The notes under the pieces were generated by a model. It was given only the letters and a program-made list of their open reading frames with translations. It did no database searches and was not told the origin of the DNA. A stretch of 45,580 nt of DNA from Planctomycetaceae bacterium (GTDB taxonomy: Bacteria > Planctomycetota > Planctomycetia > Planctomycetales > Planctomycetaceae): positions 1 through 45,580 of the forward strand of contig JAJDEJ010000326.1 of the NCBI GenBank assembly GCA_029259815.1, given 5' to 3'. The number at the start of each line of letters is the position of its first letter. Positions within the stretch are counted from its first letter, which is position 1. Positions 16,062 through 24,529 of this stretch are shown here, one piece after another. The position numbers and the translations under genes were made by a program.

Positions 16062-17348
16062 ATGCCCGACACCCTGACAATTACTGACAACCGCACCGGC
16101 AAGACGTACGACGTCGATATTAATGATGACACCGTTCGGGCGATGGACTTCAGGCAGATCAAAGTCCAGGACGATGAGTTCGGGATGATGACGTACGACC
16201 CGGGGTATACCAACACGGCTGCCTGCACGAGTTCGGTGACATATATCGACGGAGACAAGGGCATCCTTGAATACCGCGGATACCCCATCGGGCAACTGGC
16301 CGAGAATTGTGATTTTCAGGAAGTGGCCTATCTCCTGCTGCATGGTGAGCTGCCGAATCAGTCGCAGTTGGAGGAGTGGGTGCAGTCACTGCGGATGCAC
16401 ACAATGGTGCATGAGAACATCAAGGAGCAGATGGCGTCGTTCCGCTACGATGCCCACGCGATGGGGATGTTCATCAGCACGGTTGCTGCGCTTTCGACGT
16501 TCTATCCAGAGGCAAAGGATGTCCACTGTGCTGAGAATCGGATGCTGCAGTCCAAAAGACTGATTGCCAAAGTGCCGACCCTCGCTGCGTTCGCGTACCG
16601 GCATTCTCAGGGGCATCCCGATAACTATCCCAAGAACGACCTGACCTACACGGAGAACTTTCTCCACATGATGTTCAAGATGACGGACAACCCTTACGAG
16701 CCGGAGCCAGCACTCGTACGGGCACTCGATGTCCTGTTCATCCTGCATGCCGATCATGAGCAGAACTGTTCCGCCAGTGTGATGCGGGCCATCGGCTCCT
16801 CCGACGCCGATCCGTACTCCGCACTCGCAGGTGCCGCAGCCGCACTCTACGGTCCCCTGCACGGAGGGGCCAATGAAGCGGTGCTCAACATGTTGAACGC
16901 GATCGGTCACGTCAATAATGTTCGGGACTATGTCGCCAAGTGCAAAGATGGCGAACATCGCCTGATGGGCTTCGGCCACCGCGTTTACAAGAACTACGAC
17001 CCCCGGGCCCTCATTGTGAAGCAGTGTGCAGACGCGGTGTTCGAGGTCACCCGTCGCAGCCCACTCTTGGACATTGCTCTGGAACTCGAGAAGATTGCCC
17101 TCGAGGACGAATACTTCATCAAACGCAAGCTGTACCCAAACGTCGACTTCTACAGTGGTTTGATCTACGAAGCCATCGGTCTCCCTGTCACCATGTTCCC
17201 GGTAATGTTCGCCATCCCACGCACGGTCGGCTGGCTCGCCCAATGGCAAGAGATGATGGAGGACGACGAGCGACGTATTCAACGTCCACGACAGATCTAC
17301 GTCGGCGGGCGAGAACGCGAGTTCGTGCCGATCAATCAGCGAGGCTGA
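16062..17348 (+). CDS. gltA: Citrate synthase, type II
   Basis: Condenses acetyl-CoA and oxaloacetate at the entry to the TCA cycle. At 428 residues it matches the hexameric, NADH-sensitive bacterial type. Catalytic residues are intact: His in HADHEQNCSAS, His in GPLHGGANEAV and Asp in PNVDFYSG; the substrate Arg is in GFGHRVYKNYDPR. It starts at ATG 16062 with no strong ribosome site. A Uma2 gene begins 3 nt after its stop. Confidence 0.96.
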   Translation: MPDTLTITDNRTGKTYDVDINDDTVRAMDFRQIKVQDDEFGMMTYDPGYTNTAACTSSVTYIDGDKGILEYRGYPIGQLAENCDFQEVAYLLLHGELPNQSQLEEWVQSLRMHTMVHENIKEQMASFRYDAHAMGMFISTVAALSTFYPEAKDVHCAENRMLQSKRLIAKVPTLAAFAYRHSQGHPDNYPKNDLTYTENFLHMMFKMTDNPYEPEPALVRALDVLFILHADHEQNCSASVMRAIGSSDADPYSALAGAAAALYGPLHGGANEAVLNMLNAIGHVNNVRDYVAKCKDGEHRLMGFGHRVYKNYDPRALIVKQCADAVFEVTRRSPLLDIALELEKIALEDEYFIKRKLYPNVDFYSGLIYEAIGLPVTMFPVMFAIPRTVGWLAQWQEMMEDDERRIQRPRQIYVGGREREFVPINQRG

Positions 17349-17351
17349 GCC

Positions 17352-18047
17352 ATGAGTACCGCTTCGACTCCCGTTGAGATCGAATACCCCGAATCGGATG
17401 GGCAACCGATGGGCGAGACAGACCTGCATCGCAACTGGATGATGAGACTCATCGAACTGTTGCAGCATCGCTATCACAACCAACAGGTCTATGTCTCAGG
17501 AGACTTGCTTGTCTACTACGAGGAAGGCACGCCTCACAAATTTGTCGTGCCCGATGCGTTTGTCGTGCAGAACTGCGACCCAGGCGAACGTCGCACCTAC
17601 AAAATCTGGGAAGAGCCTGCCCCTCCGCAGGTCGTTTTTGAGGTCACCTCTCGGAGTTCAAAACGAGAGGACACCATTCACAAGCCGCGAACCTATGCCC
17701 AGATTGGGGTCCGGGAGTATTTCGTTTACGACCCGACCCAGGACTACCTCGATCCGCCCTTGCGAGGGTATCGGCTGGCGGGTGATGAGCATGTCCCCAT
17801 TGAACCAGACGCCAATGGCACTCTTCACTGCGAGGAGTTGGACCTGATGCTCAATCTCGATGGTCTGGGTCTCGTCCTCCGAGATGGCTCAACGGGCGAT
17901 CGACTGCTCCTGAAATGGGAAGCCGAACAGGCGGCCAAAGAGGCCGAAAAGCAAGCCTACGCTGCGGAGCATCAGGCCCGGCTCGATGCGGAAGCCGAGG
18001 TTGACCGTTTGCGAGAACAACTCCGCCAGTCGGGGCAAGATGTTTAA
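17352..18047 (+). CDS. Uma2 family (DUF820) restriction-endonuclease-fold protein
   Basis: A 231-residue protein with the Uma2 signature: YYEEGTPHKFVVPDAFVV, then VVFEVTSRSSKRED and YAQIGVREYFVYDP, containing the Asp and the E-x-(T/S) of a PD-(D/E)XK-like active site. The last 50 residues are a charged Ala/Glu/Lys coiled coil (EAEQAAKEAEKQAYAAEHQA). Uma2 genes are greatly expanded in planctomycetes and cyanobacteria and their role is unsettled. It follows gltA by 3 nt and may be read through from it. A fully intact copy. Confidence 0.85.
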   Translation: MSTASTPVEIEYPESDGQPMGETDLHRNWMMRLIELLQHRYHNQQVYVSGDLLVYYEEGTPHKFVVPDAFVVQNCDPGERRTYKIWEEPAPPQVVFEVTSRSSKREDTIHKPRTYAQIGVREYFVYDPTQDYLDPPLRGYRLAGDEHVPIEPDANGTLHCEELDLMLNLDGLGLVLRDGSTGDRLLLKWEAEQAAKEAEKQAYAAEHQARLDAEAEVDRLREQLRQSGQDV

Positions 18048-18053
18048 CAGCGA

Positions 18054-18064
18054 TGCCTGACCCC
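18054..18064 (+). repeat. TGCCTGACCCC repeat remnant
   Basis: A second solo copy of the end word of the 248-bp element, immediately after the Uma2 stop and followed by the small hairpin GATCACTCCGTGATC (18066-18080). Position right behind a stop codon suggests a repeat tolerated as a 3' spacer or terminator. Confidence 0.5.
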
Positions 18065-18120
18065 GGATCACTCCGTGATCTGGAACTCCTGCCTTTCTCG
18101 TCGCGTAGTTCGATCGTATC

Positions 18121-19056
18121 ATGTCAGAGATTTCCCGCTGTGAAATTGTGCCTTTGCCGGAGCAACAGACGTCGTTTCGCATCGATGGCCGGGAAGTGAC
18201 ACGCTGGCATTATGGTCCCTGGTCCCCCAAGCCATGTTTCTTTCCCCTCAATGGACCTCGATCGGGTTCATCGCTGACGCGGATGGGCCATCCGGGGGCC
18301 CCCGACCATGCGCATCATCGCTCGGTGTGGTTCGCTCACCAGAAGCTGCTCGGCATCAACTTCTGGAGCGATCAGACGGATGCCCGCATACGACAACAGG
18401 AATGGCTCGTTTACCAAGACGGCGATCCCGAAGCAGCGATGGCTGTCAAACTTGGTTGGTACGACGGTCATGATCCGCAGCCGTTGATTGATCAGGAACT
18501 GATTGCGATCCTGAGGCCGCTCGACGACGGGGAGTACACGCTCGACCTGCATTCCACGTTCACGCCTCGGGCAGAACAGATCGAGTTTCAACAGACGAAC
18601 TTCGGTTTTCTGGCGGTCCGGATGACGAAGTCCATCTCGGCTCACTTTGGCGGCGGACACCTCACCGGAAGTGACGGCACGACGGGGGAGCCGGACTTGT
18701 TCGGCCAGCCGTCTCCCTGGATGGATTACAGCGGTCCGATTTCAGTTGATAACACGTCTCCTCGAACTGTCGTGACGGAGGGGATCACCTACTTCGATCA
18801 TCATCTAAATGTCTCCTATCCCTCGAAGTGGCACGTTCGAGAAGACGGATGGATGGGAGCGTCTCCCTGCCGCGATCGGGCGATTATCGCGACCAAACAG
18901 GAACCATTGCGACTGCGATATCGACTGCACGTACATCACGGTCCAGTCGACCTCACCCAGGCAACGGAGATCGCGGCGAGCTGGGCCGAAGAACCCGACT
19001 ACCGCATCGTCCGGGCCACACAGCCGCATCAATACTTTCAAATCGAGCGGATCTAA
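18121..19056 (+). CDS. DUF6807 (PmoA-like) family protein
   Basis: A 311-residue protein of the family loosely annotated as PmoA in planctomycetes (beta-sandwich, carbohydrate-enzyme-like; not a real methane monooxygenase subunit). Hallmarks are FPLNGPRSGSSLTRMGHPGAPDHAHHRSVWFAH near the start (positions about 38-70) with a His cluster, FGFLAVRMTKSI and MDYSGPI in the middle, and LRLRYRLHVHHG near the end. No signal peptide is visible. Its TAA overlaps the truD ATG (TAATG), so the two are probably translated together. Substrate unknown. Confidence 0.8.
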   Translation: MSEISRCEIVPLPEQQTSFRIDGREVTRWHYGPWSPKPCFFPLNGPRSGSSLTRMGHPGAPDHAHHRSVWFAHQKLLGINFWSDQTDARIRQQEWLVYQDGDPEAAMAVKLGWYDGHDPQPLIDQELIAILRPLDDGEYTLDLHSTFTPRAEQIEFQQTNFGFLAVRMTKSISAHFGGGHLTGSDGTTGEPDLFGQPSPWMDYSGPISVDNTSPRTVVTEGITYFDHHLNVSYPSKWHVREDGWMGASPCRDRAIIATKQEPLRLRYRLHVHHGPVDLTQATEIAASWAEEPDYRIVRATQPHQYFQIERI

Positions 19057-20114
19057 TGCTGCCCTCCACGGTCTCATCGCTCCCGTACCTCACGGCGGAA
19101 CTGACCGGTGTCAAGGGTGTGATCAAACGTGAGCCGCGAGATTTCGTTGTTGAAGAGCAACCGCTGTACGAGCCATGCGGAGAGGGAGACCATCTCTATC
19201 TGTGGGTCGAGAAACGCGACGTGTCAGCTGAGTTGCTCACGCAACACATCGCCCGAGCGCTGGGGATCGCACGAGCAGACATCGGCGTCGCCGGTCTCAA
19301 GGACAGACGGGCCGTCACACGGCAGTTCGTGTCAGTTCCTGCGGCATGTGAAGGGCGAATCAAGAAGATCAATTCAGACGACATCCGGGTCCTCACCCGG
19401 ACGAGACACGGCAATAAGTTGAAGACCGGACATCTCCGTGGTAACCGCTTCGATGTGTTGGTCCGCGAGACTGTTTCTGACGCGCTGTCGCGTGCAAATC
19501 CGATCGCTGAAGTCATCCGTTCACACGGCTTCCCCAACTTCTATGGTGAACAACGATTTGGGTTTGACGGTGAGACACTTTCGCTGGGGGTCGACATTCT
19601 CACAGGTCAGAAGTCGGAACGCGATATCCCCCGTGGGCGTCGGCGATTCCTGTTGAGGTTATCACTGTCGGCGGTGCAATCGGCGATCTTCAACGAGGTG
19701 CTCAGACGTCGGATCGAGGACGGACTGCTGACGCGGGTTCTGGAGGGGGACGTGATGCAGGTGAGGGCGAGTGGCGGTCCGTTCGTTGCCGAAGATGTCT
19801 CACGGGAGCAGGAGCGATTCGATCAGGAGGAGACGGTCATCAGCGGACCGATGTACGGGTTGAAGATGCGTCATCCCACAGGCGAAGCTGCCGAGCGTGA
19901 GGGAGCCGTCTTAGCTGAGTTCGGACTCACACCAGCGAGCTTCGCAGCCTGGCGGAAGCTGTTGCCAGGGACAAGACGGCCTTTGGTGATGGCAGCCGAC
20001 GAGTTGAGTCTCACTGAGGAGCAGGACGGCCTGAGGCTCCAGTTTGCGCTAAATCGCGGAACATACGCAACTTCGCTGTTGCGGGAGTTCATGAAGACAG
20101 AATCCGGGAAATGA
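19056..20114 (+). CDS. truD: tRNA pseudouridine synthase D
   Basis: Makes pseudouridine 13 in tRNA-Glu. The catalytic Asp is in VAGLKDRRAVTRQF (about residue 83); FPNFYGEQRFG, ALNRGTYATSLLREFMK and the TruD insertion are all present. The start is the ATG overlapping the stop of the previous gene; 352 residues, the usual length. The same frame runs open further upstream but that part is a shadow. Confidence 0.94.
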   Translation: MLPSTVSSLPYLTAELTGVKGVIKREPRDFVVEEQPLYEPCGEGDHLYLWVEKRDVSAELLTQHIARALGIARADIGVAGLKDRRAVTRQFVSVPAACEGRIKKINSDDIRVLTRTRHGNKLKTGHLRGNRFDVLVRETVSDALSRANPIAEVIRSHGFPNFYGEQRFGFDGETLSLGVDILTGQKSERDIPRGRRRFLLRLSLSAVQSAIFNEVLRRRIEDGLLTRVLEGDVMQVRASGGPFVAEDVSREQERFDQEETVISGPMYGLKMRHPTGEAAEREGAVLAEFGLTPASFAAWRKLLPGTRRPLVMAADELSLTEEQDGLRLQFALNRGTYATSLLREFMKTESGK

Positions 20115-20503
20115 GGCAGTCCGGCTGGGGTGGGACAGTCGTAACAATCCCCCCGGAATTTTGAATTCTGCCAAATTGACACTTGGCAACCGATGCCGGC
20201 TGTCCTGATGATAGAACGCGGAGAGGCTTGGTCCGCAGTCCGAAACGGGAGCGTTGGTTAAGACTTGTGCCGATCCCGCGCTGATCGTGGGAAGCTGAAG
20301 TCCGATGAGTATTCGACCAACAACTGGCACCTTGGACTTGGCCTTCGCCCCTTCCTCGAAGTACAACCTCCCCCCCCTGCATCTGTGAACCACTGTTTGA
20401 TGAAGCGGCGACTCATCAGGGAAGAACCGGCGAAGATGTGTCTTGGTGGAAATCGAATACTCAGGTGGAATCGTCATCTCGAATCAGCGGATTGGTGTGA
20501 GTT
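20115..20503. other. 389-bp gap without a recognisable gene
   Basis: Between truD and the ROK kinase I see no convincing gene, RNA or large inverted repeat. A TTGACA occurs at 20175-20180 but has no -10 partner at a normal distance. Small frames on either strand lack ribosome sites and recognisable residues. Confidence 0.5.
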
Positions 20504-21517
20504 TTGAACCATTACATCGGTATTGATATTGGCGGGACGTCGATCAATGTGGGGGTCGTCGATGACTCGGGCCTGACGCTCGCCAAGCAGAGCCGTCCCT
20601 CCGTGCTGAACGATGGCCTGGAGGCGGGACTTAGACAGGTTTATGACGCTGTCGAGCGGACGGTTGTCGAGAGTGGGGTCGGCTGGGGAAAGATTCAGGC
20701 CATTGGAACTGCCGCCCCGGGGACGATGGATATTCATACGGGTGTGATCTTTCACCCCTTCAACCTGCCCGGCTGGGAAGACCTGCCGCTGCGTGACCGC
20801 TTGGCTGACCATTTTGGCAAGCCGACGGTGCTGCACAACGATGCGAACGCAGCCGCCTACGGGGAGTACTGGGTGGGTGCCGGTCGCAACGTCAGTAACC
20901 TGATGTTCTGGACGTTGGGAACGGGCATCGGCGGAGGCATCGTGATCGATGGACATCTTCTCACCGGTGCTCATTCACATGCTGGCGAGTGTGGTCATAT
21001 GATCATCCAGATGGACGGCGGTGAGCGGTCACCACATGGCATTCACGGAGCCCTCGAACTCTACGCCAGTGCAAAGGCACTTGTCTGCCGCTGCCAGGAG
21101 CGATTGGACGCAGGAGGGAAGTCACTGCTTGCCGAATGGCTGAAGGCAGGAGAGGAGCTGACGCCCAAGCTCATCGCAGCCGCAGCCGAGGAAGGCGACA
21201 AACTGGCTGACGAATTGATCATGGACACAGCTCGCTACTTGGCGATCGGTACCATCAACATGATGCACACCATCAATCCCGAGATGGTCGTCTTGGGCGG
21301 TGCGATGACATTCGGTCAGAACGAGACCGAGTTAGGCCGCCGGTTCCTGGCCCATCTCAAAGGGGTGGTCAAGACTCATGCCTTCCCCATTCTCGCAGAG
21401 CGCACGATCATCGATTATGCCACACTTGGCTCCGACGCGGGATTCATCGGGGCAGCGGGATGTGCCCGTGCGGCCGTGCGATCAGACGTTGGTGTGCCGG
21501 TGCCGGCTCGCTCCTGA
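20504..21517 (+). CDS. ROK family sugar kinase (glucokinase-like)
   Basis: A 337-residue ATP-dependent sugar kinase. The phosphate-binding motif YIGIDIGGTSINVGVVD is N-terminal, the catalytic Asp is in VLHNDANAAAYGEYW, then LGTGIGGGIVIDG and the ROK His in SHAGECGHM. The usual ROK zinc-site cysteines (C-x-C-G...G-C-x-E) are absent: the region reads GERSPHGIHGALELYAS. It starts with a TTG, the only in-frame option before MNHYIG. Likely cytoplasmic; could phosphorylate glucose or another hexose. Confidence 0.9.
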   Translation: MNHYIGIDIGGTSINVGVVDDSGLTLAKQSRPSVLNDGLEAGLRQVYDAVERTVVESGVGWGKIQAIGTAAPGTMDIHTGVIFHPFNLPGWEDLPLRDRLADHFGKPTVLHNDANAAAYGEYWVGAGRNVSNLMFWTLGTGIGGGIVIDGHLLTGAHSHAGECGHMIIQMDGGERSPHGIHGALELYASAKALVCRCQERLDAGGKSLLAEWLKAGEELTPKLIAAAAEEGDKLADELIMDTARYLAIGTINMMHTINPEMVVLGGAMTFGQNETELGRRFLAHLKGVVKTHAFPILAERTIIDYATLGSDAGFIGAAGCARAAVRSDVGVPVPARS

Positions 21518-21570
21518 TTTCGATTCTCAAGCGAAGCCCTCTGCCCTTTCAGGGACGATCCACGTAGAAT

Positions 21571-22407
21571 GTGGAAGACTCGTTCGCTGTGAGATCATCG
21601 GTGGGAAACAGGCTTCCAAAACGACCAGTTGTCACGGGATACTTGGTCTCCGCTGCGCTCCACATCGGACTTGTCGGCCTGACGATCCTGCTGACGGTGC
21701 CCAGTTGGCCCGAGTTGGACGCCTCTCCCCTCACGGTGCGGACGATTGTCTCCGATCGTCCGGTGACAGATCAGGGGGAACATCTGCTCGGCACAGTCGA
21801 CGGACTGCCAAGCCCGCCAGAAGTGGAAGAGCAGGCTCCATCGCCAAACGATCTTGCGGTCGAACGTGCTCCCTCGGCGGATGATCCCGGGCTGGCGGAT
21901 TTCGCCCGGCGTCGCCTGGAGCACGCGACAAGAGAGGCTGAGGAACAATCGACAGCGGAGCAGCGAGCTGATCTGGAGACACTTGGCAAGCGACTGCAGA
22001 ATGTCGCCAGTGAGGAGTCGGTCGCCGAGTTGTCGGGAACTCTCAGCAAGTGGCTGGGCGTGGACGAACGTGTCAACGAATCTCAACCAGATGCGGAGAA
22101 AGAGGCCGTTCCCTTCGATGCGTCCTCGGCTCAGATCTCTGATGTGAAAAAGCTTGAAACCGATGCGGGCGTCATATACGTCGCCGTACTTGTTGACGCT
22201 GCCGGGCAATCCAGCGAGGCTGAGCTGGACGAGATCGATGGTCCACAACTCTATGAAACGTTTCAACTCATCAAGCGGTTTCCGTTAATGGAGATGGTTT
22301 ATCGTCGCACGGTAATGGGACTGCTCGACAAACTCGCACGCGAATCGGCGCCTCCAGCCGAGTCAACACCCCCACCAGCATCCGGCTCCAACAGCGACGG
22401 CGAGTAA
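21571..22407 (+). CDS. Single-pass membrane protein, TonB-like topology
   Basis: A 278-residue protein with one N-terminal membrane segment (LVSAALHIGLVGLTILLTV, about residues 26-45) and a long Pro/Glu-rich periplasmic part (LPSPPEVEEQAPSPNDLAVE), a coiled-coil region and a compact C-terminal segment (DAGVIYVAVLVDAAGQSSEAEL). The layout resembles TonB or similar energy transducers, but no TonB C-terminal motif is clear. The start is a GTG. It overlaps tail to tail by 45 bp with the gene on the other strand. Function unknown. Confidence 0.7.
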   Translation: MEDSFAVRSSVGNRLPKRPVVTGYLVSAALHIGLVGLTILLTVPSWPELDASPLTVRTIVSDRPVTDQGEHLLGTVDGLPSPPEVEEQAPSPNDLAVERAPSADDPGLADFARRRLEHATREAEEQSTAEQRADLETLGKRLQNVASEESVAELSGTLSKWLGVDERVNESQPDAEKEAVPFDASSAQISDVKKLETDAGVIYVAVLVDAAGQSSEAELDEIDGPQLYETFQLIKRFPLMEMVYRRTVMGLLDKLARESAPPAESTPPPASGSNSDGE

Positions 22408-22869
22408 CAGCACGCCCGCACAGCCGGAGCCCGCGTGAGGCTGGACGCCGTGCTCAGCCAGCATTGCCTCGACAGCTACTTTCGCTTCCTTCAGTCCACA
22501 AACTTGTGCCTCGCGGTACCGTTTGATGGCAGGGATCTTTCCCTGATTCCTCGCGAGGTCCAGAATCTCCGCTTCGAGATGCTCCATCGGCTGCCGCTGT
22601 GACAGGAATTTGTCACCCGCTCCACCAGACGCGAGTAAACCATCGACGGCCAGTTTGGCTGTCAGGAGGTCGCAACCGGTCGCTTCTCGATAGCGTTTGA
22701 TGGCATCGATCACGCTCCCTTGACGTGCCATCTCCCAGACCTCTCGCAGCACTGCCTCATCGACATCCGGCGACGGAGGCTCGGCGAAGGAGTCCATCGG
22801 CGAACCACATTGCGGGCAAAGGGGAACCCCGCTCTCCACCTCAGCCCCACAAGCACGGCAGTAGTCCAT
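22363..22869 (-). CDS. Zinc-ribbon protein with two L7/L12-like repeats and a C-terminal membrane helix
   Basis: A 168-residue protein. C4, C7, C18 and C21 form a zinc ribbon (YCRACG...LCPQCG). Two repeats follow, AIKRYREATGCDLLTAKLAV and AIKRYREAQVCGLKEAKVAV, each like the C-terminal domain of ribosomal protein L7/L12 (V-I-K-x-x-R-E-x-T-G-L-x-L-K-E-A-K). It ends with a hydrophobic stretch GCAGVLLLAVAVGAGC. It is therefore probably membrane-anchored at the C-terminus with cytoplasmic L12-like domains. It overlaps the convergent gene by 45 bp. Role unknown. Confidence 0.75.
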   Translation of the reverse strand: MDYCRACGAEVESGVPLCPQCGSPMDSFAEPPSPDVDEAVLREVWEMARQGSVIDAIKRYREATGCDLLTAKLAVDGLLASGGAGDKFLSQRQPMEHLEAEILDLARNQGKIPAIKRYREAQVCGLKEAKVAVEAMLAEHGVQPHAGSGCAGVLLLAVAVGAGCWWGC

Positions 22870-22913
22870 CTGTCACTCCCGCGATCGAGTCAGGTGTGTC
22901 GTCCGTCGGACCG

Positions 22914-23504
22914 TCAGGCATGGCCCGTCATGTAGGAGAGTTGGCTCGCCGTCTTGCGAATCGCGTCCTTGTTCTCCAGCAACTGGCTGAGGAAGTCCCA
23001 CTGTCCGCTGACGAGTGCCTCATGAGCACTGGCGGCAATGTCCACCGGCACGACCGTGTCTGCATACCGCACCTCCTTCGCCTGCAGGTCGACGTTGATC
23101 TCCAATGGTGGGTCAGCTTCGATCATGCTCGCCAACGCATCCAAGGCTGGTCGTTCCGCCGTCACGCAGGGCACCCCCAGGGCCGTGCAGTTGCCGAAGA
23201 AGATCTCTGCGAATGACTCGCCGATGATCGCCTTCACTCCCCACCGCATCAGCGACTGCGGCGCATGCTCACGACTCGACCCGCACCCGAAGTTGCGACC
23301 GGTCACAAGAATTGAGCCGTCCTCATAGTGGGCATGATTCAACGGATGTGATGCATCCTGTTCACGGTCATCCTTAAACGCATGCTCCCCAATGCCCTCG
23401 AACGAGACGCAACGCAGGAACCTCGCCGGGATGATGCGGTCGGTGTCGATGTCGTCAAGGAGGAGGGGAATGCCAGTGCCGGTGATTTGTGTGATCTGTG
23501 TCAT
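22914..23504 (-). CDS. leuD: 3-isopropylmalate dehydratase small subunit
   Basis: With LeuC forms isopropylmalate isomerase in leucine synthesis. [28 protein letters not shown] and [11 protein letters not shown] are the family motifs; 196 residues is full length. It is separated from leuC by two accessory genes and starts 29 bp after the ParA-like gene; GAAGG before the ATG is a plausible ribosome site. Confidence 0.95.
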   Translation of the reverse strand: MTQITQITGTGIPLLLDDIDTDRIIPARFLRCVSFEGIGEHAFKDDREQDASHPLNHAHYEDGSILVTGRNFGCGSSREHAPQSLMRWGVKAIIGESFAEIFFGNCTALGVPCVTAERPALDALASMIEADPPLEINVDLQAKEVRYADTVVPVDIAASAHEALVSGQWDFLSQLLENKDAIRKTASQLSYMTGHA

Positions 23505-23533
23505 ATTTGCCTTCGGTTCTCACTAACCTCAGT

Positions 23534-24529
23534 TTACGTTGCGACGGGTTGATCGATACGACGAAGGATCTCTTTCGCCAATTGTTGAAAATCGTTGTAG
23601 CACGACTGAACGGCTGCCATGTGCCCTCCGAGCGCCCCGTCGGCGGGCTTCAGGAAGAACATCGGCTTGAGCGCGTCTTGAGCGTATGGCATCAGGGATC
23701 GGTAGTTCTTCAGACTGGCCAGACAGTTGGGGTCATCGGAAATGAGCTTGCTGGTCCCCTGGCTCTTGCGTAAGACGCTCTTGCGATATTCCGTCGGGAT
23801 GCGATCCGTCCAGCGCTTGTAAGCTTTGACCGGACGATCAAGCCGAGTGGCGTCCTGCATGACGATGTAGCCCACGGGAGTCATCGAACCCGCTGGCAAA
23901 TTGACATCCATCTCTGGCGGTTTTCGCTCGATCCGATCGGTCCATCCGCCTCGCCAGTCTTCAAGCGTTGGCCCCAGGTTTCTCAAGCCTTGCAACGAGA
24001 AGAGGTCCGCAGCTAGTGGGACGACAACGTAGTCAGCGGCGAGCAGCGCCGTTCGGTTAATCGCACCGAGATTTGGGCCGACATCGATCAATGCGAGTGA
24101 TGCGTTCCGCATCACAGCAGCCTGCTGGATGATCCGGTGAAACGAGGAGGAAATGCGAAAGGCCGCCTCTTTCTTATCCAGACAATCCGGCCAAGCTGAC
24201 GACAGCTCGTCTTCAAAACGTGATAGTGCGAGGTCACCCGGAATAACGCCAATCCTTGACCTGACTGCCTCGATGTAGGGTTCAGCAATGTCACCGGTTC
24301 CTTTGAGGATCGGTGACACGCATCCGAAAACAGTGTGAGGATGATCTCCCGCCGGCCACAAATCTTCCAGCCTCTCTTCGTCAAGAAACATCGACGTGAG
24401 GTTGGCTTGAGGGTCGAGGTCTGCGGCGACAACAGACTCTCCCAATTCGGAGAACATCCAGGCGAGATGGTAGACGAGCGATGTCTTGCCGACGCCCCCT
24501 TTGTTGTTAAAGAATGCCACTGTTTTCAT
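23534..24529 (-). CDS. ParA/MinD-type ATPase embedded in the leu operon
   Basis: A 331-residue deviant-Walker-A ATPase: FFNNKGGVGKTSLVYHLAW at the N-terminus, VVAADLDPQANLTSMF (A' motif) and ALIDVGPNLGAINR (Walker B). It is longer than MinD/Soj, with an extra insert around residues 200-280. Its ATG overlaps the stop of the AlbA_2/GHKL gene (ATGA), so they are translated together. There is no ParB or centromere-like repeat nearby, so chromosome or plasmid partition is not the obvious role. Insertion between leuC and leuD suggests a mobile two-gene cassette; a role in defence or regulation is inference. Confidence 0.88.
   Translation of the reverse strand: MKTVAFFNNKGGVGKTSLVYHLAWMFSELGESVVAADLDPQANLTSMFLDEERLEDLWPAGDHPHTVFGCVSPILKGTGDIAEPYIEAVRSRIGVIPGDLALSRFEDELSSAWPDCLDKKEAAFRISSSFHRIIQQAAVMRNASLALIDVGPNLGAINRTALLAADYVVVPLAADLFSLQGLRNLGPTLEDWRGGWTDRIERKPPEMDVNLPAGSMTPVGYIVMQDATRLDRPVKAYKRWTDRIPTEYRKSVLRKSQGTSKLISDDPNCLASLKNYRSLMPYAQDALKPMFFLKPADGALGGHMAAVQSCYNDFQQLAKEILRRIDQPVAT

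Noticed and set aside
16386..17483. A 365-codon minus-strand open frame opposite gltA
   Set aside because: gltA has all catalytic residues; the antisense frame has no ribosome site or family motif.
18121..19056. Methane monooxygenase subunit suggested by the name PmoA
   Set aside because: The protein is soluble with a His-rich beta-sandwich pattern, not a membrane methane monooxygenase subunit; the name is a historic misannotation.
23534..24529. Plasmid or chromosome partition locus
   Set aside because: No parB and no iteron or parS-like repeats are nearby and the gene is sandwiched in a biosynthetic operon.
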